From an uncultured Thiodictyon sp. (lineage in GTDB: Bacteria; Pseudomonadota; Gammaproteobacteria; Chromatiales; Chromatiaceae): a DNA stretch of 58,809 nt. The stretch spans positions 1-58,809 of the forward strand of contig NZ_CAJAXH010000158.1 in assembly GCF_903946935.1 (NCBI RefSeq). Reading direction: 5' to 3'. The notes beneath the pieces were generated by a model. It searched no databases. It had not been told where the DNA came from and saw nothing but the letters and a program-made list of their open reading frames with translations. A program made the translations under genes and the position numbers. This document shows, piece after piece, positions 22,689 to 31,223 of the stretch (position 1 is its first letter; each line of letters opens with the position of its first letter).

Positions 22689-22800
22689 GTGTGGGCAAAG
22701 GGTGAATGAGTGTGGGCAAGGTGGGGACAACGCGCCCGCGGCGCGTTGTCCCCGGCTTGTCCACACGCTCGCTACTGCGACATTCACGCTTTGTCCACAC
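22689..22800. repeat. Nested inverted repeats with DnaA-box-like 9-mers
   Basis: A perfect 13-bp inverted repeat (22723-22735 and 22741-22753, 5-base loop) is flanked by further complementary arms, for instance gtgtgggcaaag at 22689-22700 against ctttgtccacac at 22789-22800. The 9-mer TTGTCCACA occurs at 22757-22765 and 22791-22799, and its one-mismatch form TTGCCCACA occurs inverted at 22690-22698 and 22711-22719. This is the main content of the gene-free stretch 22441-22814; I see no supported gene there. Confidence 0.6.
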
Positions 22801-22814
22801 GGAGTCCGCCAGCA

Positions 22815-23257
22815 CTAGGCCGCCTCCCGCACTGGCGCCGCCGCCGCGGGCGCTGGGCCGCCGAAACGATCGACGATGCAAGCCCCACCGCCGTCCCCCG
22901 ACCGATACACGTCATCGGGCGTGCGGTAACCCAAGGATTGATGCGGGCGTTCGCCGTTGTAGAAGGCGAAGTACTCGGTCAGCCCGAGCAACAGTTCGGG
23001 CAGGCTGGCGTAGCCCTTGATGTACACGTCTTCGTACTTCACGGTGCGCCACAGACGCTCCACGAAGATGTTGTCCAGCGCCCGACCCCGCCCGTCCATA
23101 CTGATGGCGATGCCGGCGTCCAGGAGCGCTCCCGTGAAGGCCGCGCTGGTGAACTGCGACCCCTGGTCGGTGTTGAACACCGCGGGCCGGCCATGGACCC
23201 GCAGGGCCTCCTCCAGGCAGTCCACGCAGAAGCCCGCCTCCAGCGTGTTGGACTTAG
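22815..23257 (-). pseudogene. IS3-family transposase (OrfB) C-terminal remnant
   Basis: About 145 residues of an integrase-core DDE transposase. The frame contains GRPAVFNTDQGSQFTS (second catalytic Asp), DGRGRALDNIFVERLWRTVK (catalytic Glu) and the C-terminal FYNGERPHQSLGYRTPDDVY. Homology starts near SNTLEAGFCVDCLEEAL, about base 23257; the N-terminal part with the HTH segment and the first Asp is missing and the upstream bases are unrelated. It is therefore inactive. It lies between the repeat block at 22689-22800 and the tRNA-Leu terminator. Confidence 0.88.
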
Positions 23258-23297
23258 GTGAGGAGGATGGGTACCGGTCTGGACCGCAAATAGACGC

Positions 23298-23331
23298 AAA
23301 AAAAAAGCACTGCTTAAACAGTGCTTTTTTT
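23298..23331 (-). terminator. Intrinsic terminator of tRNA-Leu
   Basis: GCACTGTTTAAGCAGTGC forms a 7-bp stem flanked by an A run and followed on the minus strand by nine T residues. It lies 28 bases after the CCA end of tRNA-Leu. The A and T runs pair, so the reverse strand also looks like a terminator. Confidence 0.88.
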
Positions 23332-23358
23332 TGATCGGGTCGGAGCCCGATCAGGATT

Positions 23359-23443
23359 TGGTGCCGAGAAGAGGACTCGAACCTCCACGGGTTGCCCCAC
23401 TAATACCTGAAACTAGCGCGTCTACCAATTCCGCCACCTCGGC
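23359..23443 (-). tRNA. tRNA-Leu(CAG)
   Basis: An 85-base class II tRNA with encoded CCA (23359-23361). The acceptor begins GCCGAGG and pairs with the 3' end CTCGGCA; the T arm reads GGTTCGAGTCC; the variable arm is long, as in tRNA-Leu. The anticodon stem-loop is CTAGT-TTCAGGT-ATTAG, giving anticodon CAG (reads CUG). The promoter and terminator around it are both clear. Confidence 0.95.
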
Positions 23444-23496
23444 TTAGATTCCCTGCCAGGCCAGCTTGTGAGAGACAAGGCCGGTAAGGAGCGCGC

Positions 23497-23525
23497 ATCT
23501 TAGTGAGACAGGGCGGGCTTGTCAA
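23497..23525 (-). promoter_or_regulatory. Sigma-70 promoter of tRNA-Leu
   Basis: On the minus strand TTGACA (23520-23525) and TAAGAT (23497-23502) are separated by exactly 17 bases. The discriminator downstream is GC-rich (GCGCGC), as in stringently controlled stable-RNA promoters. The predicted transcript start near 23490 leaves a leader of about 47 bases before the mature tRNA. Confidence 0.85.
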
Positions 23526-23578
23526 CGCTACACTAGGCTATATTCGCCCAAGCCCCCAGATAGACTCAGTAACACCAC

Positions 23579-25942
23579 GTGACTAGACGCAAATCGACCG
23601 ACACCCCCCCAGAAGATCAGGCCCCGGCCCCGACCCAGGAGGCCGCACCCCCGGCCCCCAAGCGGCCCACCCGCAAGGCCAGCGCCAAGCCTGCCCCAGA
23701 ATCTGGACAGGCCGCTTCCCCAGCGCCGACCGCCCGCGACCGCGACCCCAACCGTCAGCGCGAGGCGAAGAAGTACGAGAATCCCATCCCGAGCCGGGAG
23801 TTCATCCTCGACACCCTGACCGCCAACGGCGCCCCGCTCGGTTTCGGCGAGGTGGCAGTCGCCCTGCAATTGACCACCGAGCCCGACCTGATCGCGCTGG
23901 AGCGCCGCCTGGGCGCCATGGTCCGCGACGGCCAACTGCTGCGCAACCGCAAGGACGCCTTCTGCATCGTCAACCACCGGGACCTCATCGCCGGGCGGGT
24001 GATCGGGCATCAGGACGGTTTCGGCTTCGTGCGGCCGGACGAGGGCGGTGACGACATCTATCTCTACCCCAAGGACATGAAGTCGCTGTTCCATGGGGAC
24101 CGGGTGGTGGTGCGCGTCAGCGGGCGCGACCGGCGCGGGCGCCTGGAGGGCTCACTGGTCGAGACCCTGGAGCGCAACACCCACACGGTGGTCGGCCGGC
24201 TCTATCAGGAGAGCGGCGTGGGCTTCGTGGCGCCTGACAACAAGCGCATCTCCCACGACGTCATCATCCCCAGCGACCGCTTAAACGGCGCCACCCATGG
24301 TCAGATCGTGGTGGCCGAGATCACCGACCAGCCGACCAGCCGCACCCAGCCGATCGGGCGGGTGTCGCAGGTCCTGGGCGATCACATGGCCCCGGGGATG
24401 GAGACCGACATCGCCATCCGCGCCCACGCCCTGCCGGTGGAGTGGCCGGCCGAGGTCGTGGCCGAGGTCGCCGGGCTCACCCCAGAGGTGCCCGAATCCG
24501 CCAAGGCGGGCCGCACGGATCTCCGCAAGCTGGCCCTGGTGACCATCGACGGGGCCGACGCCCGCGATTTCGACGACGCCGTCTACTGCGAGCGCAAGCC
24601 CAAGGGCTGGAAGCTCCTGGTGTCCATTGCCGACGTCTCGGCCTATGTGGTCCCCGGCACCGCCCTGGATACCGAGGCCCTGGAGCGCGGCAACTCGGTC
24701 TATTTCCCGGACCGCGTCATCCCGATGCTGCCGGAGGTCCTGTCCAACGGGCTGTGCTCGCTGAATCCGGACGTCGATCGGCTGTGCATGACCGCCGAGC
24801 TCTACATCGACACCGAGGGCAAGGTCACCCGCACCCGCTTCTTCCAGGCGGTGATGCGCTCCAAGGCGCGCCTGACCTATGACCAGGTGGCGGCCATGAT
24901 CGTGGACCGCGACCCCACCCTGTGCGAACGCTTCGCCGCCGTCCTGCCGCATCTGCAAGACCTGCACGGGCTCTATCAGGTGCTGCACGCCGCCCGCGTG
25001 GAGCGCGGTGCCATCGACTTCGACACGACCGAGACCAAGTTCGTCTTCAATGCACAGGGGCGCATCAGCGCCGTGGTCCCGGTGATCCGCAACGACGCGC
25101 ACCGCCTGATCGAGGAATGCATGTTGGCCGCCAACGTGGCCGCCGCCCGGCACTTTGAGCGCAAGAAGGTCCCGGCCCTCTACCGCATCCACGACCTGCC
25201 GAGCCAGGAGAAGCTGAGCGACCTGCGCGAATTCTTGGGCCAGCTCGCGCTCAAGCTCCCGGGCGGGGAGAAGCCGGTCGCGGCGGACTATGCCCAGTTG
25301 CTGCGCGAGGTCCAGGACCGGCCCGACCGCGCACTGATCCAGACCGTGCTGCTGCGCTCCATGCAGCAGGCCATGTACAGCGCCGAGAACGTGGGGCACT
25401 TCGGCCTCGCCTTCCCCGCCTACACCCACTTCACCTCGCCCATCCGCCGCTACCCGGATCTCGTGGTGCATCGCATCATCAAGCACCTGCTGGCGGACGG
25501 CACCGCGGAGGATTTGGACTATTCCAAGTCCGACCTCCAGCAGATCGGCGAGCACTGCTCCGGCACCGAACGGCGCGCCGACGAGGCGACCCGCGATGCC
25601 AACGACTGGCTCAAGTGCGAGTTCATGCAGGACAAGCTGGGCGAGGAGTTCGAGGGCACCATCACCAGCGTCACCTCCTTCGGCATCTTTGTGCAGTTGG
25701 ACACCGTCCATGTCGACGGCCTGGTCCACATCACCGCCCTGGACAACGACTACTACCACTTCGACCCCATCGGCCACCGCCTCCAGGGCGAGCGCAGCGG
25801 CAACATCTACCGCCTGGGCGACCGCCTGCGCATCCAGGTGGCCGCGGTGAACCTGGACGATCGCAAGATCGACTTCGTGCTGGCGCCGACCGATGCGCCG
25901 GCCGCGGGGACCAGACCGGCGGGGCGGCGGCGCAAGGGGTGA
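23579..25942 (+). CDS. rnr: Ribonuclease R
   Basis: Processive 3'-5' exoribonuclease that degrades structured RNA and takes part in rRNA and mRNA quality control. The 787 residues carry a basic, Pro/Ala-rich N-terminal tail, a winged-helix region (about 70-120), two cold-shock domains, the RNB core (about 315-640) with active-site acids in ADARDFDDAVY (D330, D332, D333), and an S1 domain (about 690-770, starting FEGTITSVTSFGIFVQL). The tail ends basic (GRRRKG). The start is GTG 23579 without a strong Shine-Dalgarno. rlmB, often next to rnr, is absent; the defence island begins instead. Confidence 0.95.
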   Translation: MTRRKSTDTPPEDQAPAPTQEAAPPAPKRPTRKASAKPAPESGQAASPAPTARDRDPNRQREAKKYENPIPSREFILDTLTANGAPLGFGEVAVALQLTTEPDLIALERRLGAMVRDGQLLRNRKDAFCIVNHRDLIAGRVIGHQDGFGFVRPDEGGDDIYLYPKDMKSLFHGDRVVVRVSGRDRRGRLEGSLVETLERNTHTVVGRLYQESGVGFVAPDNKRISHDVIIPSDRLNGATHGQIVVAEITDQPTSRTQPIGRVSQVLGDHMAPGMETDIAIRAHALPVEWPAEVVAEVAGLTPEVPESAKAGRTDLRKLALVTIDGADARDFDDAVYCERKPKGWKLLVSIADVSAYVVPGTALDTEALERGNSVYFPDRVIPMLPEVLSNGLCSLNPDVDRLCMTAELYIDTEGKVTRTRFFQAVMRSKARLTYDQVAAMIVDRDPTLCERFAAVLPHLQDLHGLYQVLHAARVERGAIDFDTTETKFVFNAQGRISAVVPVIRNDAHRLIEECMLAANVAAARHFERKKVPALYRIHDLPSQEKLSDLREFLGQLALKLPGGEKPVAADYAQLLREVQDRPDRALIQTVLLRSMQQAMYSAENVGHFGLAFPAYTHFTSPIRRYPDLVVHRIIKHLLADGTAEDLDYSKSDLQQIGEHCSGTERRADEATRDANDWLKCEFMQDKLGEEFEGTITSVTSFGIFVQLDTVHVDGLVHITALDNDYYHFDPIGHRLQGERSGNIYRLGDRLRIQVAAVNLDDRKIDFVLAPTDAPAAGTRPAGRRRKG

Positions 25943-26046
25943 GCGAGTGACCCAAGAGGGCGGTGCGCCTACGAAAAGGTCGCATGGGGGGCTTGGCGGG
26001 GCAAATGACTTGCCCGGCCCTGGGCCGTGAAGACCGCGTGAGGTTC

Positions 26047-26133
26047 TGTGGGAGCGGCCTCTGGCCGCGACGCAACCTCGGCGTGCCGGTTCGCATGACA
26101 TCGCGGTCGCAGCCCGCTCCCACGGGGAATTTC
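26047..26133. repeat. REP-like extragenic palindrome
   Basis: gtgggagcggcctctggccgcga at the left and the inverse of the right arm (tcgcggtcgcagcccgctcccac, ending 26133) form an imperfect inverted repeat of about 23 bases, each arm itself partly palindromic. This is a common gammaproteobacterial REP pattern. It is the only structure I see in the gap 25943-26228 between rnr and the defence island. Confidence 0.65.
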
Positions 26134-26228
26134 ATTGGCCGGGGTGGCTGGTGTCCTGCCATGGCCGTTAGCCTTGGTTCCAGGGAGCACAGCGCAAGAC
26201 GCTAACCGTCGGAAATGAAGAACTGACT

Positions 26229-27326
26229 ATGGGCGTTCTCGGAAGACTTAATCGAATGAAGGTCGAGGGCTACAAGTCCATCGAGCATCTCGACTTGCGC
26301 CTGAAGCAGCTTAACATCCTACTCGGCGCCAATGGCGCCGGTAAGTCCAACTTCATCGGCCTGTTCAGATTCGTCAACCAACTGGTCAATAAGAACCTGC
26401 AATTTCATGTCGCCCAGCAGCTTGGTGCGGACAAGCTGCTGTTCTTTGGACGTAAGCGGACCAGTGCGCTAACGATCGACCTGCACTTTACGCCGAACGC
26501 CTACAGTGTCACATTGGCTCCAGACGCGGCGGGAGGGCTGCTATTCCAAAAGGAAATATGCAAATTCTTCGGCCACTCCATCGGCTATTCCGGAGGCATC
26601 AAGCATTATCACTTGGGAACCCCCGGCGCCAGAGAATCCGCACTGCCCGACCAGCCACACACCAAAGATGCGACCGGCCATATCGTCGGCTACCTGCGAG
26701 ATTGGAAGGTCTACCACTTCCATGACACGAGCGAATCCGCAAGAGTCAAGCAGCCCGGCCGCATCGACGAGACGGCGGTCCTCCTCCCCCAAGCGGACAA
26801 CTTGGCAGCCTTTCTGCGCGCACTGCGCGAAACCCCGGCCTACGCCCTGATTGTCCGAACCATTCAACGCGTGGCGCCGTTCTTTCTCGACTTCGTTCTG
26901 GAACCAGAGCCGGCCAACGCCAGACAGATCCGGTTGCGCTGGCGGCACCGCGGAAGCGACGATACCTTCGATGCCGGCGACCTCTCCGACGGCACCCTGC
27001 GATTCATCTGTCTCACCACCCTGCTGCTGCAACCCCGGCTCCCAACGATCATCCTTCTCGATGAGCCGGAACTTGGTCTACACCCCTATGCGCTACAATT
27101 GCTTGCCGGAATGATGCGCACGGCATCCAGCCAGACCCAGATCATCGCCTCCACCCAGTCGGTCACGCTGGCCAATCAATTTTCCTGGGAAGACCTGATC
27201 GTCGTCGACTTGATAGATAACGCCTCCCGCTTCCGCCGCCTGAGCGCCGAAGAACTGGATCAGTGGCTTGACGACTACGCCATCGGTGAATTGTGGGAGA
27301 AAAACATCTTCGGGGGAACACCATGA
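26229..27326 (+). CDS. AAA-family (AAA_21/RecF-like) ATPase of an ATPase-DUF4276 pair
   Basis: 365 residues, predicted SMC/ABC-like ATPase. The N-terminus MKVEGYKSIEHLDLRLKQLNILLGANGAGKSN contains the Walker A at G33-S40 (given here in part only as landmark). The signature-like DLSDGTLRFICL lies near residue 255, Walker B is TIILLDEPELGLHP, and a switch-type STQS follows. The start may instead be ATG 26256 (MKVEGYKS). The stop overlaps the DUF4276 start in ATGA. Such two-gene pairs resemble known anti-phage ATPase/TOPRIM modules of the OLD, Gabija and PARIS type; a defence role here is inferred from family and from the R-M neighbours. Confidence 0.88.
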   Translation: MGVLGRLNRMKVEGYKSIEHLDLRLKQLNILLGANGAGKSNFIGLFRFVNQLVNKNLQFHVAQQLGADKLLFFGRKRTSALTIDLHFTPNAYSVTLAPDAAGGLLFQKEICKFFGHSIGYSGGIKHYHLGTPGARESALPDQPHTKDATGHIVGYLRDWKVYHFHDTSESARVKQPGRIDETAVLLPQADNLAAFLRALRETPAYALIVRTIQRVAPFFLDFVLEPEPANARQIRLRWRHRGSDDTFDAGDLSDGTLRFICLTTLLLQPRLPTIILLDEPELGLHPYALQLLAGMMRTASSQTQIIASTQSVTLANQFSWEDLIVVDLIDNASRFRRLSAEELDQWLDDYAIGELWEKNIFGGTP

Positions 27327-27988
27327 CCCTGCGGCCGGCGATCTCCGTGGAGGGTCAGACCGAGTACGAATTCTGCCGCGAGGTCCTCCGGGGGCATCTG
27401 GAGGCATTCTCTATCCATGTCGAACCCAAGATCGCCGTGACCAAGCGCAACCTGCGTGGACCGAACGCCATCGGGGGCGCCATCGGCATTGATCGTTTTC
27501 GCAACGAGGTCCGTCGCCTCCTGCCGTCGTTCGACTTCGTGACAACCCTGTACGATTTCTACGGCTTCAAAGACCGGGAGCCGAACGAAGCGCCCGATGC
27601 GCTATGCCACCGAATGAGCCTCAGTCTTGACGCGCCCCATCGACTGATACCCTACGTCCAGGTCTACGAATTCGAGGCACTGCTGTTCTCGGCACCTTCT
27701 GTGCTGGCACGGTATCTCGCTAAAGAAGCAATCGGCACCGCGATCGAGGCCGCCGTCGCCGGCTGCGGTGGTGCGGAGCAGGTCAATGACAGCCCGCAGA
27801 CCGCGCCGTCGAAGCGTCTGAGCGCGTTGTTTCACGATCACCTGAACCAACGCTACGATAAGACCTTCCATGGTCCGCTCCTCGCGCTGGAAATCGGCCT
27901 ACCGGCCATCCGCGCCGCCTGCCCGCGTTTTCACGGTTGGTTGTCGCGACTCGAAGGATTAGGGAGTAAAAATGTTCGTCGACCATAA
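27323..27988 (+). CDS. DUF4276-family protein, TOPRIM-like partner of the ATPase
   Basis: 221 residues. The family hallmarks are near the N-terminus, ISVEGQTEYEFCREVL (residues 7-22, with the conserved E-G-x-T-E), then TTLYDFYGFKDRE with its acidic positions and YVQVYEFEALLFSAP. The C-terminal part contains YDKTFHGPLLALEIGL and ends IRAACPRFHGWLSRLE. The acidic pattern is what a TOPRIM nuclease site would need, but I infer that rather than read it directly. ATG 27323 overlaps the ATPase stop by four bases. The gene end overlaps the methyltransferase start by 17 bases, so the pair is translationally tied to the R-M genes. Confidence 0.85.
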   Translation: MTLRPAISVEGQTEYEFCREVLRGHLEAFSIHVEPKIAVTKRNLRGPNAIGGAIGIDRFRNEVRRLLPSFDFVTTLYDFYGFKDREPNEAPDALCHRMSLSLDAPHRLIPYVQVYEFEALLFSAPSVLARYLAKEAIGTAIEAAVAGCGGAEQVNDSPQTAPSKRLSALFHDHLNQRYDKTFHGPLLALEIGLPAIRAACPRFHGWLSRLEGLGSKNVRRP

Positions 27989-30900
27989 CTCGCAGACCCC
28001 GTCCGACCACCCGCAACAACTGACAGACCTGCTGCTGTCCCTGGTGCCGGCCGATGGCACCACGATCGGCAATACCGCGTTGCGGCGGCAGATCGAGGCG
28101 CACCTGGCACCCGAGGGTCTGACACTCGCGGAAGCCGACTATTGGCAAGCGCAGGCCGCGCTGATTGCCCAGGGGGTGCTGATCAAGGGTCAGGGGCGCG
28201 GCGGCACGGTCCGGCGGGCCAGTGCGACCGGGAGCAACACCGTAGACGACCTGGCCGACGGTGCCGATGGCTTTGCGCTTCAGACCCAACTGGCCCCACC
28301 CGCTGCCGCGTTGCCCAACAAGGCGAAGTCACCCAAGGCCATAGCAACGCCCAAGCCCAAGAGCCGCCCGGCGGCCGACGAGGCGGCCCAGGTCATCGCC
28401 TACCGCCACCTGGACAAACGCAAGAACAATCCGGAGGTCGGCATGGTCACGCCGGCCACCGACCCGGATGCCGGCAAGACCACTTGGGCCTACGATCCCC
28501 ACCTCGACCCCGCGCTCACCTTCGACCCGCAGCGCGCCCACATCGAGTCACTGATCGACGATGCCCTGGCGTCCGGCGAGCCGGAGCGGATGCGCGCCGC
28601 GCTAGAGGAATTGAAGCGCCTGCAATCGCCCTATCTGAACTGGGCCGGCAAGGCCGAGCGCACCAACTTTGAGATCGATACCGTCAGCCTGCATGTGCAT
28701 GAGCGTATCGACCCCGCCAGCATCCTCTCGGCCGTGCGCAAACGGATGAAGGGCGAAGGCCAGTCCAAGGGGGCAGAAAAGAGGATACAGCTTGGCCTGT
28801 TCGACGCCCCCTTCGAGAACCTCCCGCTGCGCGACGCCATCGACTTCTACCGCCACGAGCGCGGCTGGGCCAACCGCCTGATCGCCGGCGACAGCCTGCT
28901 GGTGATGAACAGCCTGCTGCAAAAGGAGGGCATGGCCGGCCGGGTGCAGATGATCTATATCGACCCGCCTTATGGCATCAAATACGGCAGCAATTTCCAG
29001 CCCTTCGTCGGCAAGCGCGACGTGAAGGACCGCAACGATGCGGACCTGACGCAGGAACCGGAGATGATCAAGGCGTTCCGCGATACCTGGGAGTTGGGCA
29101 TCCATTCGTATCTCACCTATCTACGTGATCGGCTGTTGCTGGCGCGGGAACTGTTGCACGAGTCGGGCAGCGTGTTTGTGCAGATTTCGGATGAGAACCT
29201 GCACCATGTGCGGGAGATTATGGATGAAGTTCTTGGATCGGATAATTTTGTCAGCGTCATCGTAGTGCAAAAAACCGGAGGTCAAGCATCAGAGCTACTT
29301 GCAAATATTGCTGATTACTGTATTTGGTTTGCCAAGGACAAGGCGCGGCTAAAATATCATCAGGTCTATTTTGAAAAAGTTCTTGGCCAAGGTCATGGAT
29401 CAGGGGAGCGATATAACTTATGCGACGAGAATGGTCATAGCTATAGATGGACCGCCTTGGTCTCGAATCGGCCTCCGGGCTCATTTCCGGTCGAGTTTCG
29501 CGGTGCCGCATGGAAGCCAAGCGGTGGTTTTTGGAAAACGGGCGAATTGGGCTTTACCCGCTTGATCAGAGCGGGGCGCATAAGTGGCGGCAGAAAAACG
29601 CTTCAGTACAAACGGTTCCTAGAGGATTTTCCCGCTTATCAGGTTTCAAACGTATGGACTGACGTCGCAGGGACTTCGGATAAAGTCTATGTCGTTCAGA
29701 CCGCGATGGCAGTTGTGCAGCGCTGCCTCCTGATGACCACCGACCCCGGCGACCTGGTACTCGACCCCACCTGCGGCTCCGGCACCACCGCCTTTGTGGC
29801 CGAAAAATGGGGCCGCCGCTGGATCACCTGCGATACCTCGCGGGTGGCAACCACGCTCGCCAAGCAGCGGCTGATGACCGCCAGCTTCGACTATTACGAA
29901 CTCAAATACGCGCACGAGGGACTGAAAGGCGGCTTTATCTATAAGACGGTGCCGCACGTCACGCTGAAATCGATCGCCAACAATCCGGAGATCGACAACA
30001 TCCACGAGCGGATGCACCCCGCCATCATGGCGGCACTCGTCGACTTGAATACGGCCTTGAAGTCGCACCCACCGACCGACAGTCTTCTCGTGACCGAGGG
30101 CGGGCGCAAAGGTCAACGGCTCGCGGTCGGCAAGGGCACCGCCCTTGATGAATGGGAGGTGCCATTCGATTTTCCAGAGGGCTGGCCGGAGGCCGCCCGC
30201 CCGGTTTTTGATGCGTATCACAGTGCCCGCCAGGCGATGCAGCGGCAGATGGATCTGTCGATCGCCGCCCATGCCGATCAGGAGGTCCTGTACGACCAGC
30301 CCGCGGTAGCGAAGAACAAGCTGCGGATCAGCGGCCCATTCACCATGGAGGCAGTCCCCTTCCCGAGCGTGCAGTCGATGGACGAGCCCGGCGGTCCCGA
30401 TGAGGCAGACGCCAGCATTGCCCGCACCGGCGAGTCCGGCCGTCAGCACCAATGGCGTGACGAACTACTCAAGACCGGCGTGCGCGGCAAGGGCGGTCAG
30501 ATGCTCAAACTTGCCGATCTGGAGACCCTGCCCACCGATCCCGATCTGCGTCACCTGCACGCCAGCGGTCATCTGGATAGCGGCGAGCGGGTGGTGGTGA
30601 GCTTCGGCCCCGAGCATGCTGCGCTGGAGCAACGCCAGGTGGCCCATGCGTTCAATGAGGCGGGTAATCTCTTTCCGCTGCCGAAGATGATCCTATTCTG
30701 CGCCTTCGCCTTCGACCCGGAGGCGGCCAAGGACATCGACTCTATCAAAGGCGTCACGGCACTCAAGGCCCAAATGAACACCGACCTGCTGACCGAAGAC
30801 CTGAAAAAGGCCCGCGCCGGCAACCAGAGCTTCTGGTTGATGGGTCAGCCGGAGGTTGAGGTCCGCCCGCGCAACGATGGCCGTTTTGAAGTCGAGGTGC

Positions 30901-31220
30901 ATGGTTTCGACTATTTCGACACCGTCAAAGGCGAGCTGATCTCCGGTGGCAAGAGCAAGATTGCGATGTGGGCGCTGGATACCGACTATGACGAGCGCAG
31001 CCTGTTCCCGCGTCAGGTGTTCTTCCCAATGGCCGGCAAGGGCGAGGGCTGGGAAAAGTTAAAGAAGAACATCCGTGCCGAATTGGATGAATCCCTGCTG
31101 GACCAGTTCCGCGGCACCGTCAGCCTGCCCTTCGAGCCGGGCGAGAACCGCAAGATCGCGGTGAAGATCGTCGATGACCGCGGGATCGAGTCGCTGAAGG
31201 TGATGAATCTGGAGGGCTGA
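27972..31220 (+). CDS. Type III-like N6-adenine DNA methyltransferase (Mod)
   Basis: 1082 residues. An N-terminal winged-helix-like region and linker (about 1-250) precede a beta-class methyltransferase in which the catalytic motif IV DPPYGIKYG (D331) comes before the AdoMet motif I DPTCGSGTTA (D598); the target recognition domain lies between. About 400 residues beyond motif I form a large C-terminal region seen in Mod subunits of this branch. Bases 29215-29695, inside the recognition region, are clearly more AT-rich than the rest of the gene, as in swapped specificity domains. The res gene lies downstream, separated by an ATPase and a relic. Confidence 0.92.
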   Translation: MFVDHNSQTPSDHPQQLTDLLLSLVPADGTTIGNTALRRQIEAHLAPEGLTLAEADYWQAQAALIAQGVLIKGQGRGGTVRRASATGSNTVDDLADGADGFALQTQLAPPAAALPNKAKSPKAIATPKPKSRPAADEAAQVIAYRHLDKRKNNPEVGMVTPATDPDAGKTTWAYDPHLDPALTFDPQRAHIESLIDDALASGEPERMRAALEELKRLQSPYLNWAGKAERTNFEIDTVSLHVHERIDPASILSAVRKRMKGEGQSKGAEKRIQLGLFDAPFENLPLRDAIDFYRHERGWANRLIAGDSLLVMNSLLQKEGMAGRVQMIYIDPPYGIKYGSNFQPFVGKRDVKDRNDADLTQEPEMIKAFRDTWELGIHSYLTYLRDRLLLARELLHESGSVFVQISDENLHHVREIMDEVLGSDNFVSVIVVQKTGGQASELLANIADYCIWFAKDKARLKYHQVYFEKVLGQGHGSGERYNLCDENGHSYRWTALVSNRPPGSFPVEFRGAAWKPSGGFWKTGELGFTRLIRAGRISGGRKTLQYKRFLEDFPAYQVSNVWTDVAGTSDKVYVVQTAMAVVQRCLLMTTDPGDLVLDPTCGSGTTAFVAEKWGRRWITCDTSRVATTLAKQRLMTASFDYYELKYAHEGLKGGFIYKTVPHVTLKSIANNPEIDNIHERMHPAIMAALVDLNTALKSHPPTDSLLVTEGGRKGQRLAVGKGTALDEWEVPFDFPEGWPEAARPVFDAYHSARQAMQRQMDLSIAAHADQEVLYDQPAVAKNKLRISGPFTMEAVPFPSVQSMDEPGGPDEADASIARTGESGRQHQWRDELLKTGVRGKGGQMLKLADLETLPTDPDLRHLHASGHLDSGERVVVSFGPEHAALEQRQVAHAFNEAGNLFPLPKMILFCAFAFDPEAAKDIDSIKGVTALKAQMNTDLLTEDLKKARAGNQSFWLMGQPEVEVRPRNDGRFEVEVHGFDYFDTVKGELISGGKSKIAMWALDTDYDERSLFPRQVFFPMAGKGEGWEKLKKNIRAELDESLLDQFRGTVSLPFEPGENRKIAVKIVDDRGIESLKVMNLEG

Positions 31221-31223
31221 ACC

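Noticed and set aside
22690-22800. Replication origin
   Set aside because: DnaA-box-like 9-mers alone are not enough; there is no dnaA/dnaN/gidA neighbour and no AT-rich unwinding region.
23359-23443. tRNA-Leu 3' end as an attachment site of an integrated island covering the defence genes
   Set aside because: No integrase gene and no repeat of the tRNA 3' end found downstream; the defence genes are on the other side of rnr.
24281-26101. 606-residue open frame antisense to rnr
   Set aside because: Mirror frame of a GC-rich gene; rnr has all catalytic motifs in the other frame.
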